This document shows, in pieces, positions 49,201 to 57,700 of a stretch of DNA of 64,000 bases; the first letter of the stretch is position 1; every line of letters starts with the position of its first letter. Position numbers and translations under genes: made by a program. Location: positions 1 through 64,000 of the forward strand of contig CAKSFT010000004.1 of NCBI GenBank assembly GCA_934454145.1, read 5' to 3'. The notes below the pieces were generated by a model. It was not told the origin of the DNA. It saw only the letters and a list, made by a program, of their open reading frames with translations, and searched no databases. Source of the stretch: an uncultured Clostridia bacterium (GTDB taxonomy: Bacteria; Bacillota; Clostridia; UBA1381).

Positions 49201-51100
49201 AAACATGCCGAAAAAACCGACAAAAAAAATGGACAAAAAGACACTCAAAAGGCTTTTTTCATATCTCGGGGCATACAAGTTCCACATGATTGCGGTCTTT
49301 ATATGCATAATTTTGTCCTCCGCCGCAAATGTCCTGTCATCGCTCTTTTTGCAGACCCTTATCGATGACTATATATCACCGCTTCTTTTGGAGGCAAATC
49401 CCGTCTTTACAGGACTTTTGAAGGCAATCTCAACCATGGCGTGTATATACGCCGTGGGGATAGTTTCGTCACTTTTCTACAACCGCACGATGGCAGTGGT
49501 TGCACAGGGGACATTGAAAAAAGTGCGTGACGAAATGTTTTCTCACATGCAGACATTGCCGATAAAATACTTTGACACACACACCCACGGCGACGTCATG
49601 AGCCATTATACAAACGACACAGACACACTGCGCCAGATGATTTCACAGAGTATCCCGCAGTTGTTCTCCTCCGTAATCACAATTGTTGCCGTGCTCATAT
49701 CAATGATTGTGCTGAGCATTCCGCTCACACTGATTGTGATTGTATTTGTTCTCATCATGATGAAATTTGTCGGCAAGGTTGCCGGCAAAAGCGGCAAATA
49801 CTTTGTCAGACAGCAAAACTCACTCGGCGATGTAAACGGATATATCGAAGAAATGATAAACGGACAGAAGGTTGTCAAGGTGTTTTGCTATGAAGACAGG
49901 GCAAAGGAGCGTTTTGACGAAAAGAACGAACAATTGCGCGACAGCGCCGCAAAGGCAAACATATATGCAAATATCCTTATGCCGCTGATGAACAACCTCG
50001 GGCATGTGCTTTATGTCCTGCTTGCAATCCTCGGCGGAGTCATGGCAATCACAAAAGCGCCGAACCTTTGCATCGGCGGCATAAATGTGCTGACCCTCGG
50101 TGCGATTGCTTCATTTTTGCAGCTTTCAAAAAGCTTTGTGATGCCGATTTCACAGGTTTCACAGCAGATGAGCTCCATCGTCATGGCTTTGGCAGGGGCA
50201 GAAAGAATCTTCAATCTCATGGACGAAGAAAGCGAAACCGACAACGGTTATGTGACATTGGTAAACGCAGAATATGTAAACGGAGAACTGAAGGAGGCAG
50301 ACAAGCGCACAGGGCTGTGGGCATGGAAGCACCCCCATGGCGACGGAAGCATAACTTATACCGAGCTGAAGGGTAATGTGGTGTTTGACGATGTAGACTT
50401 TGGCTACACCCCCGAAAAAATTGTTTTGCGCAACGTGTCCATGTATGCGGAACCGGGCGAAAAGCTTGCCTTTGTGGGGGCAACAGGCGCCGGCAAAACC
50501 ACAATCACAAACCTTATAAACCGTTTTTATGACATTGCCGACGGCAAAATACGATATGACGGCATAAATATAAACAAAATAAAGAAAGCAGACCTGAGGA
50601 AATCTCTTGGGATAGTCTTGCAGGACGTCAACCTTTTCACGGGGACTGTCATGGACAACATCAGGTACGGCAAGCTGGAGGCAACGGACGAAGAATGTAT
50701 CGCCGCGGCAAAGCTTGCAAATGCGGATGGATTTATCCGCATGCTGCCAAAGGGATATGACACAGTGATATCAGGCGATGGGAGCGACCTTTCGCAGGGA
50801 CAGCGGCAATTGATTTCGATTGCACGCGCCGCAGTTGCAGACCCGCCTGTCATGATTCTTGACGAGGCGACCTCCTCCATCGACACCAGAACCGAAGCCA
50901 TCGTCCAAAAAGGCATGGACTCGCTTATGAAGGGACGAACCGTCTTTGTCATAGCGCACAGGCTTTCGACAATCAAAAATTCCGACGTTATCATGGTTCT
51001 TGAAAACGGACGCATCATTGAACGCGGAAGCCACGAAAAGCTGATTGCCGAGCACGGCAAATATTATCAGCTCTACACCGGCGCCTTTGAGCTGGATTAA
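49193..51100 (+). CDS. ABC exporter subunit 2 (catalytic ATP site)
   Basis: The 635-residue partner of the preceding gene. Its six-helix membrane domain is followed by an ATPase domain with Walker A FVGATGAGKTTITN, signature DLSQGQRQLISIA, a complete Walker B/Glu ILDEATSSID and H-loop VIAHRLSTI. The linker before the ATPase (~330-400; NGYVTLVNAEYVNGELKEAD...WKHPHG) is longer than usual, as in many Clostridia homologues. The pair probably exports drugs, lipids or peptides under control of the MarR-type repressor. Confidence 0.94.
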   Translation: MNKNMPKKPTKKMDKKTLKRLFSYLGAYKFHMIAVFICIILSSAANVLSSLFLQTLIDDYISPLLLEANPVFTGLLKAISTMACIYAVGIVSSLFYNRTMAVVAQGTLKKVRDEMFSHMQTLPIKYFDTHTHGDVMSHYTNDTDTLRQMISQSIPQLFSSVITIVAVLISMIVLSIPLTLIVIVFVLIMMKFVGKVAGKSGKYFVRQQNSLGDVNGYIEEMINGQKVVKVFCYEDRAKERFDEKNEQLRDSAAKANIYANILMPLMNNLGHVLYVLLAILGGVMAITKAPNLCIGGINVLTLGAIASFLQLSKSFVMPISQVSQQMSSIVMALAGAERIFNLMDEESETDNGYVTLVNAEYVNGELKEADKRTGLWAWKHPHGDGSITYTELKGNVVFDDVDFGYTPEKIVLRNVSMYAEPGEKLAFVGATGAGKTTITNLINRFYDIADGKIRYDGININKIKKADLRKSLGIVLQDVNLFTGTVMDNIRYGKLEATDEECIAAAKLANADGFIRMLPKGYDTVISGDGSDLSQGQRQLISIARAAVADPPVMILDEATSSIDTRTEAIVQKGMDSLMKGRTVFVIAHRLSTIKNSDVIMVLENGRIIERGSHEKLIAEHGKYYQLYTGAFELD

Positions 51101-51102
51101 AA

Positions 51103-51148
51103 ACCGAAAAAAAACAGACGGTGACCCTTAAAAAAAAGCGTCACCGTC
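51103..51148 (-). terminator. Minus-strand terminator hairpin behind the exporter gene
   Basis: Arms GACGGTGAC (51117-51125) and GTCACCGTC (51140-51148), with TGTTTTTTTT following on the minus strand. It may back up the terminator of the tRNA-Thr operon. Confidence 0.6.
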
Positions 51149-51171
51149 CGCAGCGGCTGAATATCCAAAAA

Positions 51172-51209
51172 AACAGAGCAAAGCTTGTCAAGCTTTGCTC
51201 TGTTTTTTT
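51172..51209. terminator. Bidirectional terminator between the exporter gene and tRNA-Thr
   Basis: Perfect 15-bp arms AACAGAGCAAAGCTT/AAGCTTTGCTCTGTT around GTC, with A7 on one side and T7 on the other. Confidence 0.85.
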
Positions 51210-51283
51210 GGAGCTGGTGGTGAGAATCGAACTCACAACCCTCTCATTACGAATGAGATGCTCTGCCATTGAGCCACACCAGC
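51209..51283 (-). tRNA. tRNA-Thr (anticodon CGT)
   Basis: Read on the minus strand it starts GCTGGTGTGGCTCAATGGCA and ends CACCACCAGCTCCA. The acceptor GCTGGTG/CACCAGC pairs well. Anticodon arm TCTCA-TTCGTAA-TGAGA gives CGT. T-loop GTTCGATTC is normal and CCA is encoded. It lies about 40 bp downstream of yqeY in the same direction, with an AGAGAGAGAA/TTCTCTCTCT hairpin between, so it may be processed from the rpsU-yqeY transcript. Confidence 0.95.
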
Positions 51284-51323
51284 AAATTCAAGAGAGAGAA
51301 TAATTTCTCTCTCTGATTTTTCG

Positions 51324-51770
51324 TTATAGTGATAATAATTCTTTAGCGATTTCATTAATGACTCTGCCGTCTGCTCTGCCCTTTGTCTTTGGCATAACCG
51401 CGGCCATAATTTTACCCATATCCTTCATGGACGAGGCTCCGGTAGCCTTAACAGCCTCCTCAACAACCGCATAAATCTCTTCACGCGTCATCTGTTTCGG
51501 AAGATATTCCGTCAAAACATCCATTTCTGCCTTTAGTTCGGCGATTAAATCGTCGCGTCCGCTCTTTTCATAATCGGGAAGAGAATCGCGTCTTTGCTTC
51601 ATTTGCTTTGCAATGACGTCCAAAACTCCCTCATCGTCAAGAGTGACCTTGTTATCCTTTTCAACCTGAAGCACAGCGGCTCTCACCATCTGCACAACAT
51701 TTTTGCGGATAACGTCTTTATTTTTCATAGCCGACTTCAAATCATCGGCCAAACGTTCTTTAAGTGACAT
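51324..51770 (-). CDS. yqeY: GatB/YqeY domain protein
   Basis: A 148-residue protein of typical YqeY length. It is helical and related to the tail domain of GatB. Characteristic stretches are MSLKERLADDLKSAMKNKD, LPKQMTREEIYAVVEEAVKA and the C-terminal MGKIMAAVMPKTKGRADGRV. It probably influences tRNA-dependent amidation or translation; its exact role is unknown. It follows rpsU by 12 bp, the conserved rpsU-yqeY arrangement of Firmicutes. Confidence 0.93.
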   Translation of the reverse strand: MSLKERLADDLKSAMKNKDVIRKNVVQMVRAAVLQVEKDNKVTLDDEGVLDVIAKQMKQRRDSLPDYEKSGRDDLIAELKAEMDVLTEYLPKQMTREEIYAVVEEAVKATGASSMKDMGKIMAAVMPKTKGRADGRVINEIAKELLSL

Positions 51771-51782
51771 TTTTCTGTCTCC

Positions 51783-51959
51783 TTACTTAAACTTTCTCTT
51801 GCGAGCCGCCTCAGATTTTTTCTTGCGTTTTACACTGGGTTTTTCGTAATGCTCACGCTTCCTGATTTCAGACATTACGCCTGATTTAGCGCACTGACGC
51901 TTAAATCTGCGAAGCGCACTATCTAATGATTCATTATCTTTTACACGAATTTCAGACAC
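51783..51959 (-). CDS. rpsU: 30S ribosomal protein S21
   Basis: The start is GTG 51959, 6 bases after GGGAGGGG, giving 58 residues, the normal S21 length; the longer ORF adds unlikely residues. The sequence is highly basic: [20 protein letters not shown], followed by a C-terminal [14 protein letters not shown]21 sits at the 3' end of 16S rRNA and helps initiation. A promoter (TTGACA-18-TATAAT) precedes it. Confidence 0.97.
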   Translation of the reverse strand: MSEIRVKDNESLDSALRRFKRQCAKSGVMSEIRKREHYEKPSVKRKKKSEAARKRKFK

Positions 51960-52041
51960 TTTTTTCCCCTCCCTCCGGCTGTACAATATATCCGGATGTT
52001 TGAATAGGATTTAGGCCTACCTAATAATCACTATACTACTT

Positions 52042-52071
52042 ATTATACCTTAAATTATATCACTCTGTCAA
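52042..52071 (-). promoter_or_regulatory. rpsU promoter
   Basis: On the minus strand TTGACA (52066-52071), an 18-bp spacer and TATAAT (52042-52047). Confidence 0.7.
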
Positions 52072-52160
52072 TATATTTATAAAAAATTTTTTATTTTCGT
52101 CAAAAATAATTAAATTCCTGTGATTTATATGGCATAAAAGTCCAAGCCGCGGCACTGCAA

Positions 52161-52502
52161 TCAACCCGCCGGCCAGCCGAAGGTGCGTCCGCCCGTCAGG
52201 TGGAAATGCAGATGTCCGACAGTCTGCCCCCCGTCCTTTCCGCAGTTGTTTATGACTCTGTATCCGTTTTCGGCAAAGCCGAGCTCCTTTGCGATTTTCG
52301 GTATCACCTCAAATATCTTTGCCACATACATGCTGTTTTCGGGCGTAATGTCATTTGCCGATTTTATGTGTCTTTTAGGGACAATCACCACATGATACGG
52401 CGCCTGTGGCTCTATATCATAAAATGCATAGACATAGTCGTCCTCATACACTTTTTTTGACGGGATTTCTCCCGCAACGATTTTACAAAATAAACAATCC
52501 AT
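52161..52502 (-). CDS. HIT-family nucleotide-binding protein
   Basis: ATG 52502 gives 113 residues (MDCLFCKIVAGEIPSKKVYE); AAGGA lies 9 bases upstream, and an ATG two codons earlier is too close. The HIT triad VGHLHFHLTGGR (His-x-His-x-His) contains the catalytic His, and the N-terminal CLFC may bind zinc. Members hydrolyse adenosine phosphoramidates or similar AMP conjugates. It appears to be alone or co-transcribed with nth upstream; a 30-bp solo palindrome of the window's repeat family sits between the two. Confidence 0.93.
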   Translation of the reverse strand: MDCLFCKIVAGEIPSKKVYEDDYVYAFYDIEPQAPYHVVIVPKRHIKSANDITPENSMYVAKIFEVIPKIAKELGFAENGYRVINNCGKDGGQTVGHLHFHLTGGRTFGWPAG

Positions 52503-52534
52503 AATCATTTATCCTTTCTGTTTTTATTTTCTAT

Positions 52535-52564
52535 GTAATTGTAAAACTAACGTTTTCCAATTAC
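52535..52564. repeat. Solo palindrome of the GTAATTGTAAAA family, between the HIT gene and nth
   Basis: A 30-bp imperfect palindrome (GTAATTGTAAAAC...GTTTTCCAATTAC), nearly identical to the left end of copy C. Flanks TTTTTATTTTC (52521-52531) and TTTTTATTCTC (52570-52580) match at 10 of 11. The right flank overlaps the nth stop codon. Confidence 0.65.
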
Positions 52565-52572
52565 ATAGTTTT

Positions 52573-53214
52573 TTATTCTCCCGTGGTTTTTGCCCCGGTT
52601 TTGCACACCTTTCTCAGTGCACACTCGGCGCACTTCGGGTTCCTTGCCGTGCACACCAGCCTGCCGTGCGCCACAACCTGGTGGCAAAACCTGAGCTGAT
52701 ATTCCGGCGCAAGCAGCTTTTTCAGTTCAAACTCAATCTTGACCGGGTCCTTTTGTGACGTCAGCCCCAGCCTGTTGGTAAGCCGTATGCAATGCGTGTC
52801 AACCACAACGGCGGGTTTCTTGAAGATATCCCCGAGGACAAGGTTTGCGGTCTTTCTGCCCGTCCCGGCAAGGGTCAGCAAATCCTCCATGGTTCCCGGC
52901 ACCTCTCCGCCGTATACGTCCTCAATCCTCCGACAGCATGCCTTTATGTTTTTCGCCTTATTTTTATAAAAACCTGCCGAGCGTATCAAATCCTCCAGTT
53001 CTTTTACGTCCGCTTCGGCATACTCCCGTGCTGTGCGGTATCTTTTAAAAAGTTCTTTTGTGACAATGTTCACCCTGGCATCGGTGCACTGCGCCGAAAG
53101 CTGTGTCGCTATAAGCATTTCCAGCGGATTTGAATAATCAAGCGTACACTTCACGTCCGGATAAAGTCTGTCGAGAATTTCACGGATTTTTTCCGCACGT
53201 TCGGTTTTTTTCAA
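52573..53214 (-). CDS. nth: Endonuclease III
   Basis: A 213-residue DNA glycosylase/AP lyase of base-excision repair that removes oxidised pyrimidines. The helix-hairpin-helix and catalytic Lys lie in LLTLAGTGRKTANLVLGDIF, followed by the catalytic Asp in VVVDTHCIRLTNRLGL. The Fe-S cluster loop at the C-terminus is CTARNPKCAECALRKVC (C-x6-C-x2-C-x5-C). GGAGGTGA precedes the start. Length is normal. Confidence 0.97.
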   Translation of the reverse strand: MKKTERAEKIREILDRLYPDVKCTLDYSNPLEMLIATQLSAQCTDARVNIVTKELFKRYRTAREYAEADVKELEDLIRSAGFYKNKAKNIKACCRRIEDVYGGEVPGTMEDLLTLAGTGRKTANLVLGDIFKKPAVVVDTHCIRLTNRLGLTSQKDPVKIEFELKKLLAPEYQLRFCHQVVAHGRLVCTARNPKCAECALRKVCKTGAKTTGE

Positions 53215-53240
53215 TCAGAATCACCTCCGCTCCGTTATAC

Positions 53241-53269
53241 ATTGCAAAACATCGGTTTTACAATTGCCT
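53241..53269. repeat. Diverged solo palindrome of the same family upstream of nth and glyA
   Basis: ATTGCAAAAC...GGTTTTACAATTGCCTG has the family arms with several substitutions. Flanking repeats are weak (GTTATAC/ATTATAT). It lies in the nth-glyA divergent region. Confidence 0.4.
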
Positions 53270-53311
53270 GATTATATTATATATCTTTTTCGACAAATTG
53301 CAAGATTTATG

Positions 53312-53340
53312 TTGCTATTTTTAAAAAAATATTATATAAT
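53312..53340 (+). promoter_or_regulatory. glyA promoter
   Basis: TTGCTA (53312-53317), a 17-bp spacer and TATAAT (53335-53340), about 50 bp before the ATG. Confidence 0.65.
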
Positions 53341-53391
53341 ACTCTAAAGACAAAGTCTTTTAAATATGGCACGAAAGGATTGTTGTAAAAA

Positions 53392-54633
53392 ATGTTGGAA
53401 TTTAACAAAATCAAGGAAAACGACAGGGAAATCTACGACGCTGTGATGAACGAGCTTTCAAGACAGCAAAACAAAATCGAGCTGATAGCTTCGGAAAACT
53501 TTGTTTCCGAAACCGTGATGGAAACACTCGGGACTCCGCTCACAAACAAATATGCCGAAGGATATCCGGGCAAAAGATATTACGGAGGCTGCGAATGGGT
53601 AGACGTTGCGGAAAATCTTGCAATTGAACGTGCCAAAAAAATATTTGGGGCAAACTATGCAAATGTCCAGCCGCACTCGGGCGCACAGGCAAACATGGCA
53701 GTGTTTTTCGCACTGCTGAACCCCGGGGACACAGTTCTCTCCATGAGCCTTGCCCACGGCGGACACCTGAGCCACGGCAGCCCCGTAAACATGTCGGGGA
53801 AGTACTTCAACATTGTCCCCTATGGCGTCACAGAGGACGAAAATGTGATTGATTATGAAGAGGTAAGGCGCCTTGCGCTCGAGCACAAGCCAAAGCTTAT
53901 CCTCGCCGGCGCTTCTGCTTATCCGCGCATAATAGATTTTGAAAAATTTGCCGAGATCGCAAAAGAAACCGGCGCATATCTGATGGTTGATATGGCGCAC
54001 ATTGCCGGGCTTGTGGCTGCCGGTCTGCACCCCAACCCCGTTCCTTATGCCGATGTTGTCACCACAACCACGCACAAGACACTCAGAGGCCCGAGGGGCG
54101 GCCTTATCCTGTCCAGGGACGAAGAACTCGGCAAGCTCTTCAACAAGGCAATTTTCCCGGGCATACAGGGCGGCCCTCTGATGCATGTGATTGCGTCAAA
54201 GGCTGTAAGTTTCAAAGAAGCACTGTCTGACGAATTTAAAGAATATCAGACCCAAATCGTGAAAAATGCCAAAGCTTTTGCAGAACAGCTTAACGAAGAG
54301 GGCCTCAAGCTTGTTTCGGGCGGCACGGACAACCATCTGATTCTCATAAACCTGACCGACACCGGCGTGACCGGCAAAGAGGCAGAGCATATGCTTGACG
54401 AGGTGGGCATCACGGTAAACAAAAACGCAATCCCGTTTGACAAGCAAAGTCCGTTTATAACAAGCGGCATAAGAGTCGGCACCCCTGCCGGCACGACAAG
54501 AGGGTTCAAAGAAGATGATTTCAGAGAAATTGCAAAACTCATCAAGCTCACAATCACCGACTTTGAAAACTCCAAAGAAGAAGTCAAAGCACGCGTAAAG
54601 GCGCTCTGCGAAAAGTGTCCGCTTTACAAATAA
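53392..54633 (+). CDS. glyA: Serine hydroxymethyltransferase
   Basis: A 413-residue PLP enzyme that interconverts serine and glycine while charging tetrahydrofolate with a one-carbon unit. Diagnostic stretches: [73 protein letters not shown], and the PLP Lys in [15 protein letters not shown]. Length is normal. It is monocistronic with its own promoter and a strong terminator; no riboswitch is visible upstream. Confidence 0.98.
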   Translation: MLEFNKIKENDREIYDAVMNELSRQQNKIELIASENFVSETVMETLGTPLTNKYAEGYPGKRYYGGCEWVDVAENLAIERAKKIFGANYANVQPHSGAQANMAVFFALLNPGDTVLSMSLAHGGHLSHGSPVNMSGKYFNIVPYGVTEDENVIDYEEVRRLALEHKPKLILAGASAYPRIIDFEKFAEIAKETGAYLMVDMAHIAGLVAAGLHPNPVPYADVVTTTTHKTLRGPRGGLILSRDEELGKLFNKAIFPGIQGGPLMHVIASKAVSFKEALSDEFKEYQTQIVKNAKAFAEQLNEEGLKLVSGGTDNHLILINLTDTGVTGKEAEHMLDEVGITVNKNAIPFDKQSPFITSGIRVGTPAGTTRGFKEDDFREIAKLIKLTITDFENSKEEVKARVKALCEKCPLYK

Positions 54634-54716
54634 AAAAGCGCACAGACTGCATAAAGTGTGAATTTGAATAAAAACACACCAAACGCAGAAATGAGAAAAT
54701 TATTTTTCCGAAAAAC

Positions 54717-54753
54717 CAAACACGGTGCGGCAGATGTCGCACCGTGTTTTTTT
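54717..54753. terminator. Bidirectional terminator between glyA and the beta-helix protein gene
   Basis: Arms CACGGTGCG/CGCACCGTG around GCAGATGT, with T7 on the plus side and AAACCAAA on the other. It serves two convergent genes. Confidence 0.8.
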
Positions 54754-54755
54754 GG

Positions 54756-57700
54756 TTATTGTATCGTATTTTTTGTTCTCATTTCGTCCTCTGTCATGTC
54801 AGAGCCCCAATCCGGGTGAATCGCAAGCTTAATACTGTTGCCTGTTTCCTCAAAGGTGTTTTGTTTTATTGTGTTATACTTCGGTGTATGCGGTTCATCA
54901 TCAAGCAACGTTGCCAGATGAGGATATTTTGTATAAGGCGCCTTTTTATAATCAACCTTATCCAGCCCAAAATAGCTTGACCGGAACTCCGTCGTACCGA
55001 TTACCGTATAACATCTCCCCCAGTCCGAAAGGATTATTCCGCTTTCTTCCACATTGCGGAAGCTGTTTTGGGAAACATCATTGTCGCGTCCGCCGTTTAC
55101 AAACACGCCCGAGCCGGCGATGTTGTAAAATTCGTTGTTTTTCACCGTTATGCCCGAAAGCTGGTCGTCCAGGTATACGCCGTATTTTCCCGACGCGGTT
55201 GATGAAGAAGAAATGTCATGTATCTTGTTTCCTTCTATCACAGTTCCGCGGTTTACCATACTTCTGCCGGCATATATCGCCCCCATGTCCGCCGCTTCTT
55301 TCAAAACAGCAGAGATGTCGTTGTTTCTTATGATATGGTCATTCCCCGAAAAAGCAATGCCGAGATGCGGACCGTTATAAATTCTGCAATTCTGCACACA
55401 TGTGCCCACACCTGATATACGCACACCGCCGTTGTAGGTCTTTGAAACTTGTGCAAAATCATGTATATCACAGCCGACAACCTTATGCCCCGACGGGTTG
55501 AGAGTGTCCCTGTCGCCCCCCGAAACAACAACCCCTGTGCCGCCGATGCCGTAAATTCCACAATTTTCCACACTTACATTGTGTCCTCCATTTACCCATA
55601 TGCCGCAGTCCGAAACGTTCTTCACCACACAATCCTTTATGACAGAATTTTCGGAATCCGTGACTTCAATAGCCGTGCCGTTGTTGCCCATAAAGGTAAT
55701 CCCCGAAACAGTCACATTGTCGGCACCGTCGATTTTGATAATCCCCGATTCCGCCATTGCCACCGTCACGCGGCGGCAGCCCTCGGGCGGATATACAAAA
55801 AGCTTTTCCGCATTGCTGTCATAAAACCATTCTCCCGGGCTGTCCAGTTCCTCCAGGAGGTTGTATATATAAAACCTCTGCCCCGTCCTTGCCGTAAACG
55901 CCGACGGATAAGCGGTTTCAATCACACCGTTTTGGATTTCTTTCACAGGCATCGCCTGGTCAGACCAGTCATAATACCAGTATCCGTCCACCCTTGCCTC
56001 CGATGCTGCGCTCCAGCTGTTTATGCGCTCTGCATCCGCGTTTGCTTTGATTTTCAGGTTCTTCACCGGGTTATTTCTCTGTGCCGGCGGCACATATTCA
56101 GAGCCCGATTCCGTTTCGTTCCAGCGCCCGGGCTTGTCCCCCGCCTGCACAACCTCGGTTATCTGCATATATCCCTCATTGGGATATCTCGACCGCACCC
56201 CCTGCACATCATCAAAAATAACAGAAGGCTTGCTTGTTGATATTTTTTTGATGAGCCCTTCGTTATAAAGCGCGTTTGCGCCGTGCCCCGAAACGCCCTC
56301 TTCGCTGTAACCTATGTCTGCCTTTGTCACGGACAGCTCATAAACCTTTCCTTTTGCGCTGTCGGGGATTCTGCTGTCGGCAGAAACGGCAAAATCATTT
56401 ATATCATAATTCTCTCCGCCCAGAAACACAACATTCTTGTCCTTCTGCGCAACATAGCTGACCCCGGAATCCGCCGCACCAAGCAGCAGCGGTTCAGAAA
56501 AGCTGTATGTCCCTTCTTCAATTACAACAACGGCATTTGCCCTGCCGGACACCGCCGCCCTTGCCTCTTCCAGAGAAGAAAAGGGAGCATTTTTGCTCCC
56601 ATTCCCTTCCTTTTCAGTGTCGGCACTCACATAAACAATATAATTTTGTGCCCTGTAGTCCTTTATTGCCGCCAGAGGGGTCATAGAATCCCACACATAC
56701 AAGTCAATTTTCCATGTTTCGTCTGCCGTGTCTGGGAGTGCAATCTCTATAGTCCCGCTTGCCTGATTTTCCAGCGACTTCACAGCCTCAAGCCTGTCGG
56801 CAGCATTTCTCACAATGGCATAAACCCTGTAGTTTTCAACCCCGTCGGCAATTTCTGCACTATACTGCACATTCAGTTTTCCGCCCACGTCCGCGGTTAT
56901 GCTGTTGACCGGCAAACCGTTTGCGTCGGTGAGCTTGATGTCTTTTATCACTGTTTTGCTGTTTACAATGCTAAAATTCCTGCTGTAACCCGTCAGTGAA
57001 AACCCTGTCACCGATGTCAGCCCATCTATAGAAACGGTATAATCACCGATTTCCAGCCCGGATATGGTTATCTCTTTGTCAGCATACGCAATATCCGCCG
57101 CCACAGGCTCACCATTCTTTGTCAAATTCACATAATCTGCGACATTCTCCTGTGTCGGGTTCATATTGAGCGCAATCGTCACATTTTTCCCCTTAACAAC
57201 GGGTTCTCCTGCCTCAATCGGCACCTTCTCAACCGAGATGTCGTCCAGCCAGTATATCCACTCGCCGCTTTGGCTCGGCTTGATGGTATCTGTCATCGCT
57301 GTGTCAGAATCAAACTCAAAATACAGTCTGTACAGATTTTGCGGTGTTGTCCATGCTCTTGCATCTGTTTCCTTGAGTTCTCCGTCCACATATATAGAAT
57401 ATATCTGCTGTCCCAGGGTTACCACATAATCCACCGCCACATACTTGTCTTTATAATCTGCCAGATTGCCCGAAGATTCACCATAGCCCTGATACGGATA
57501 GAAGATAAAGTCTTTCTTTATGCTTCCGCCCAGGCAGTTTGTGTCTGTGCCGTTATAAAGGTGGTGCAGATACGGCGCACGCTCCATGCTCCTTGTGTGT
57601 TTTTCGGCTCTCAGCTTATAGCTTACTTTGTATGTCCCTCCGCTGACTGTGTCCAGCGCCCCAAACGGGAAAGAAATTCCGTATGCCGATGAAAGATGCT

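Noticed and set aside
51121..51303. 60-codon ORF across the tRNA-Thr locus
   Set aside because: It overlaps two terminator hairpins and a clear tRNA on the opposite strand.
53230..53391. Glycine or THF riboswitch upstream of glyA
   Set aside because: The leader is short and AT-rich with only a promoter and a diverged palindromic repeat; no aptamer-like pairing is visible.
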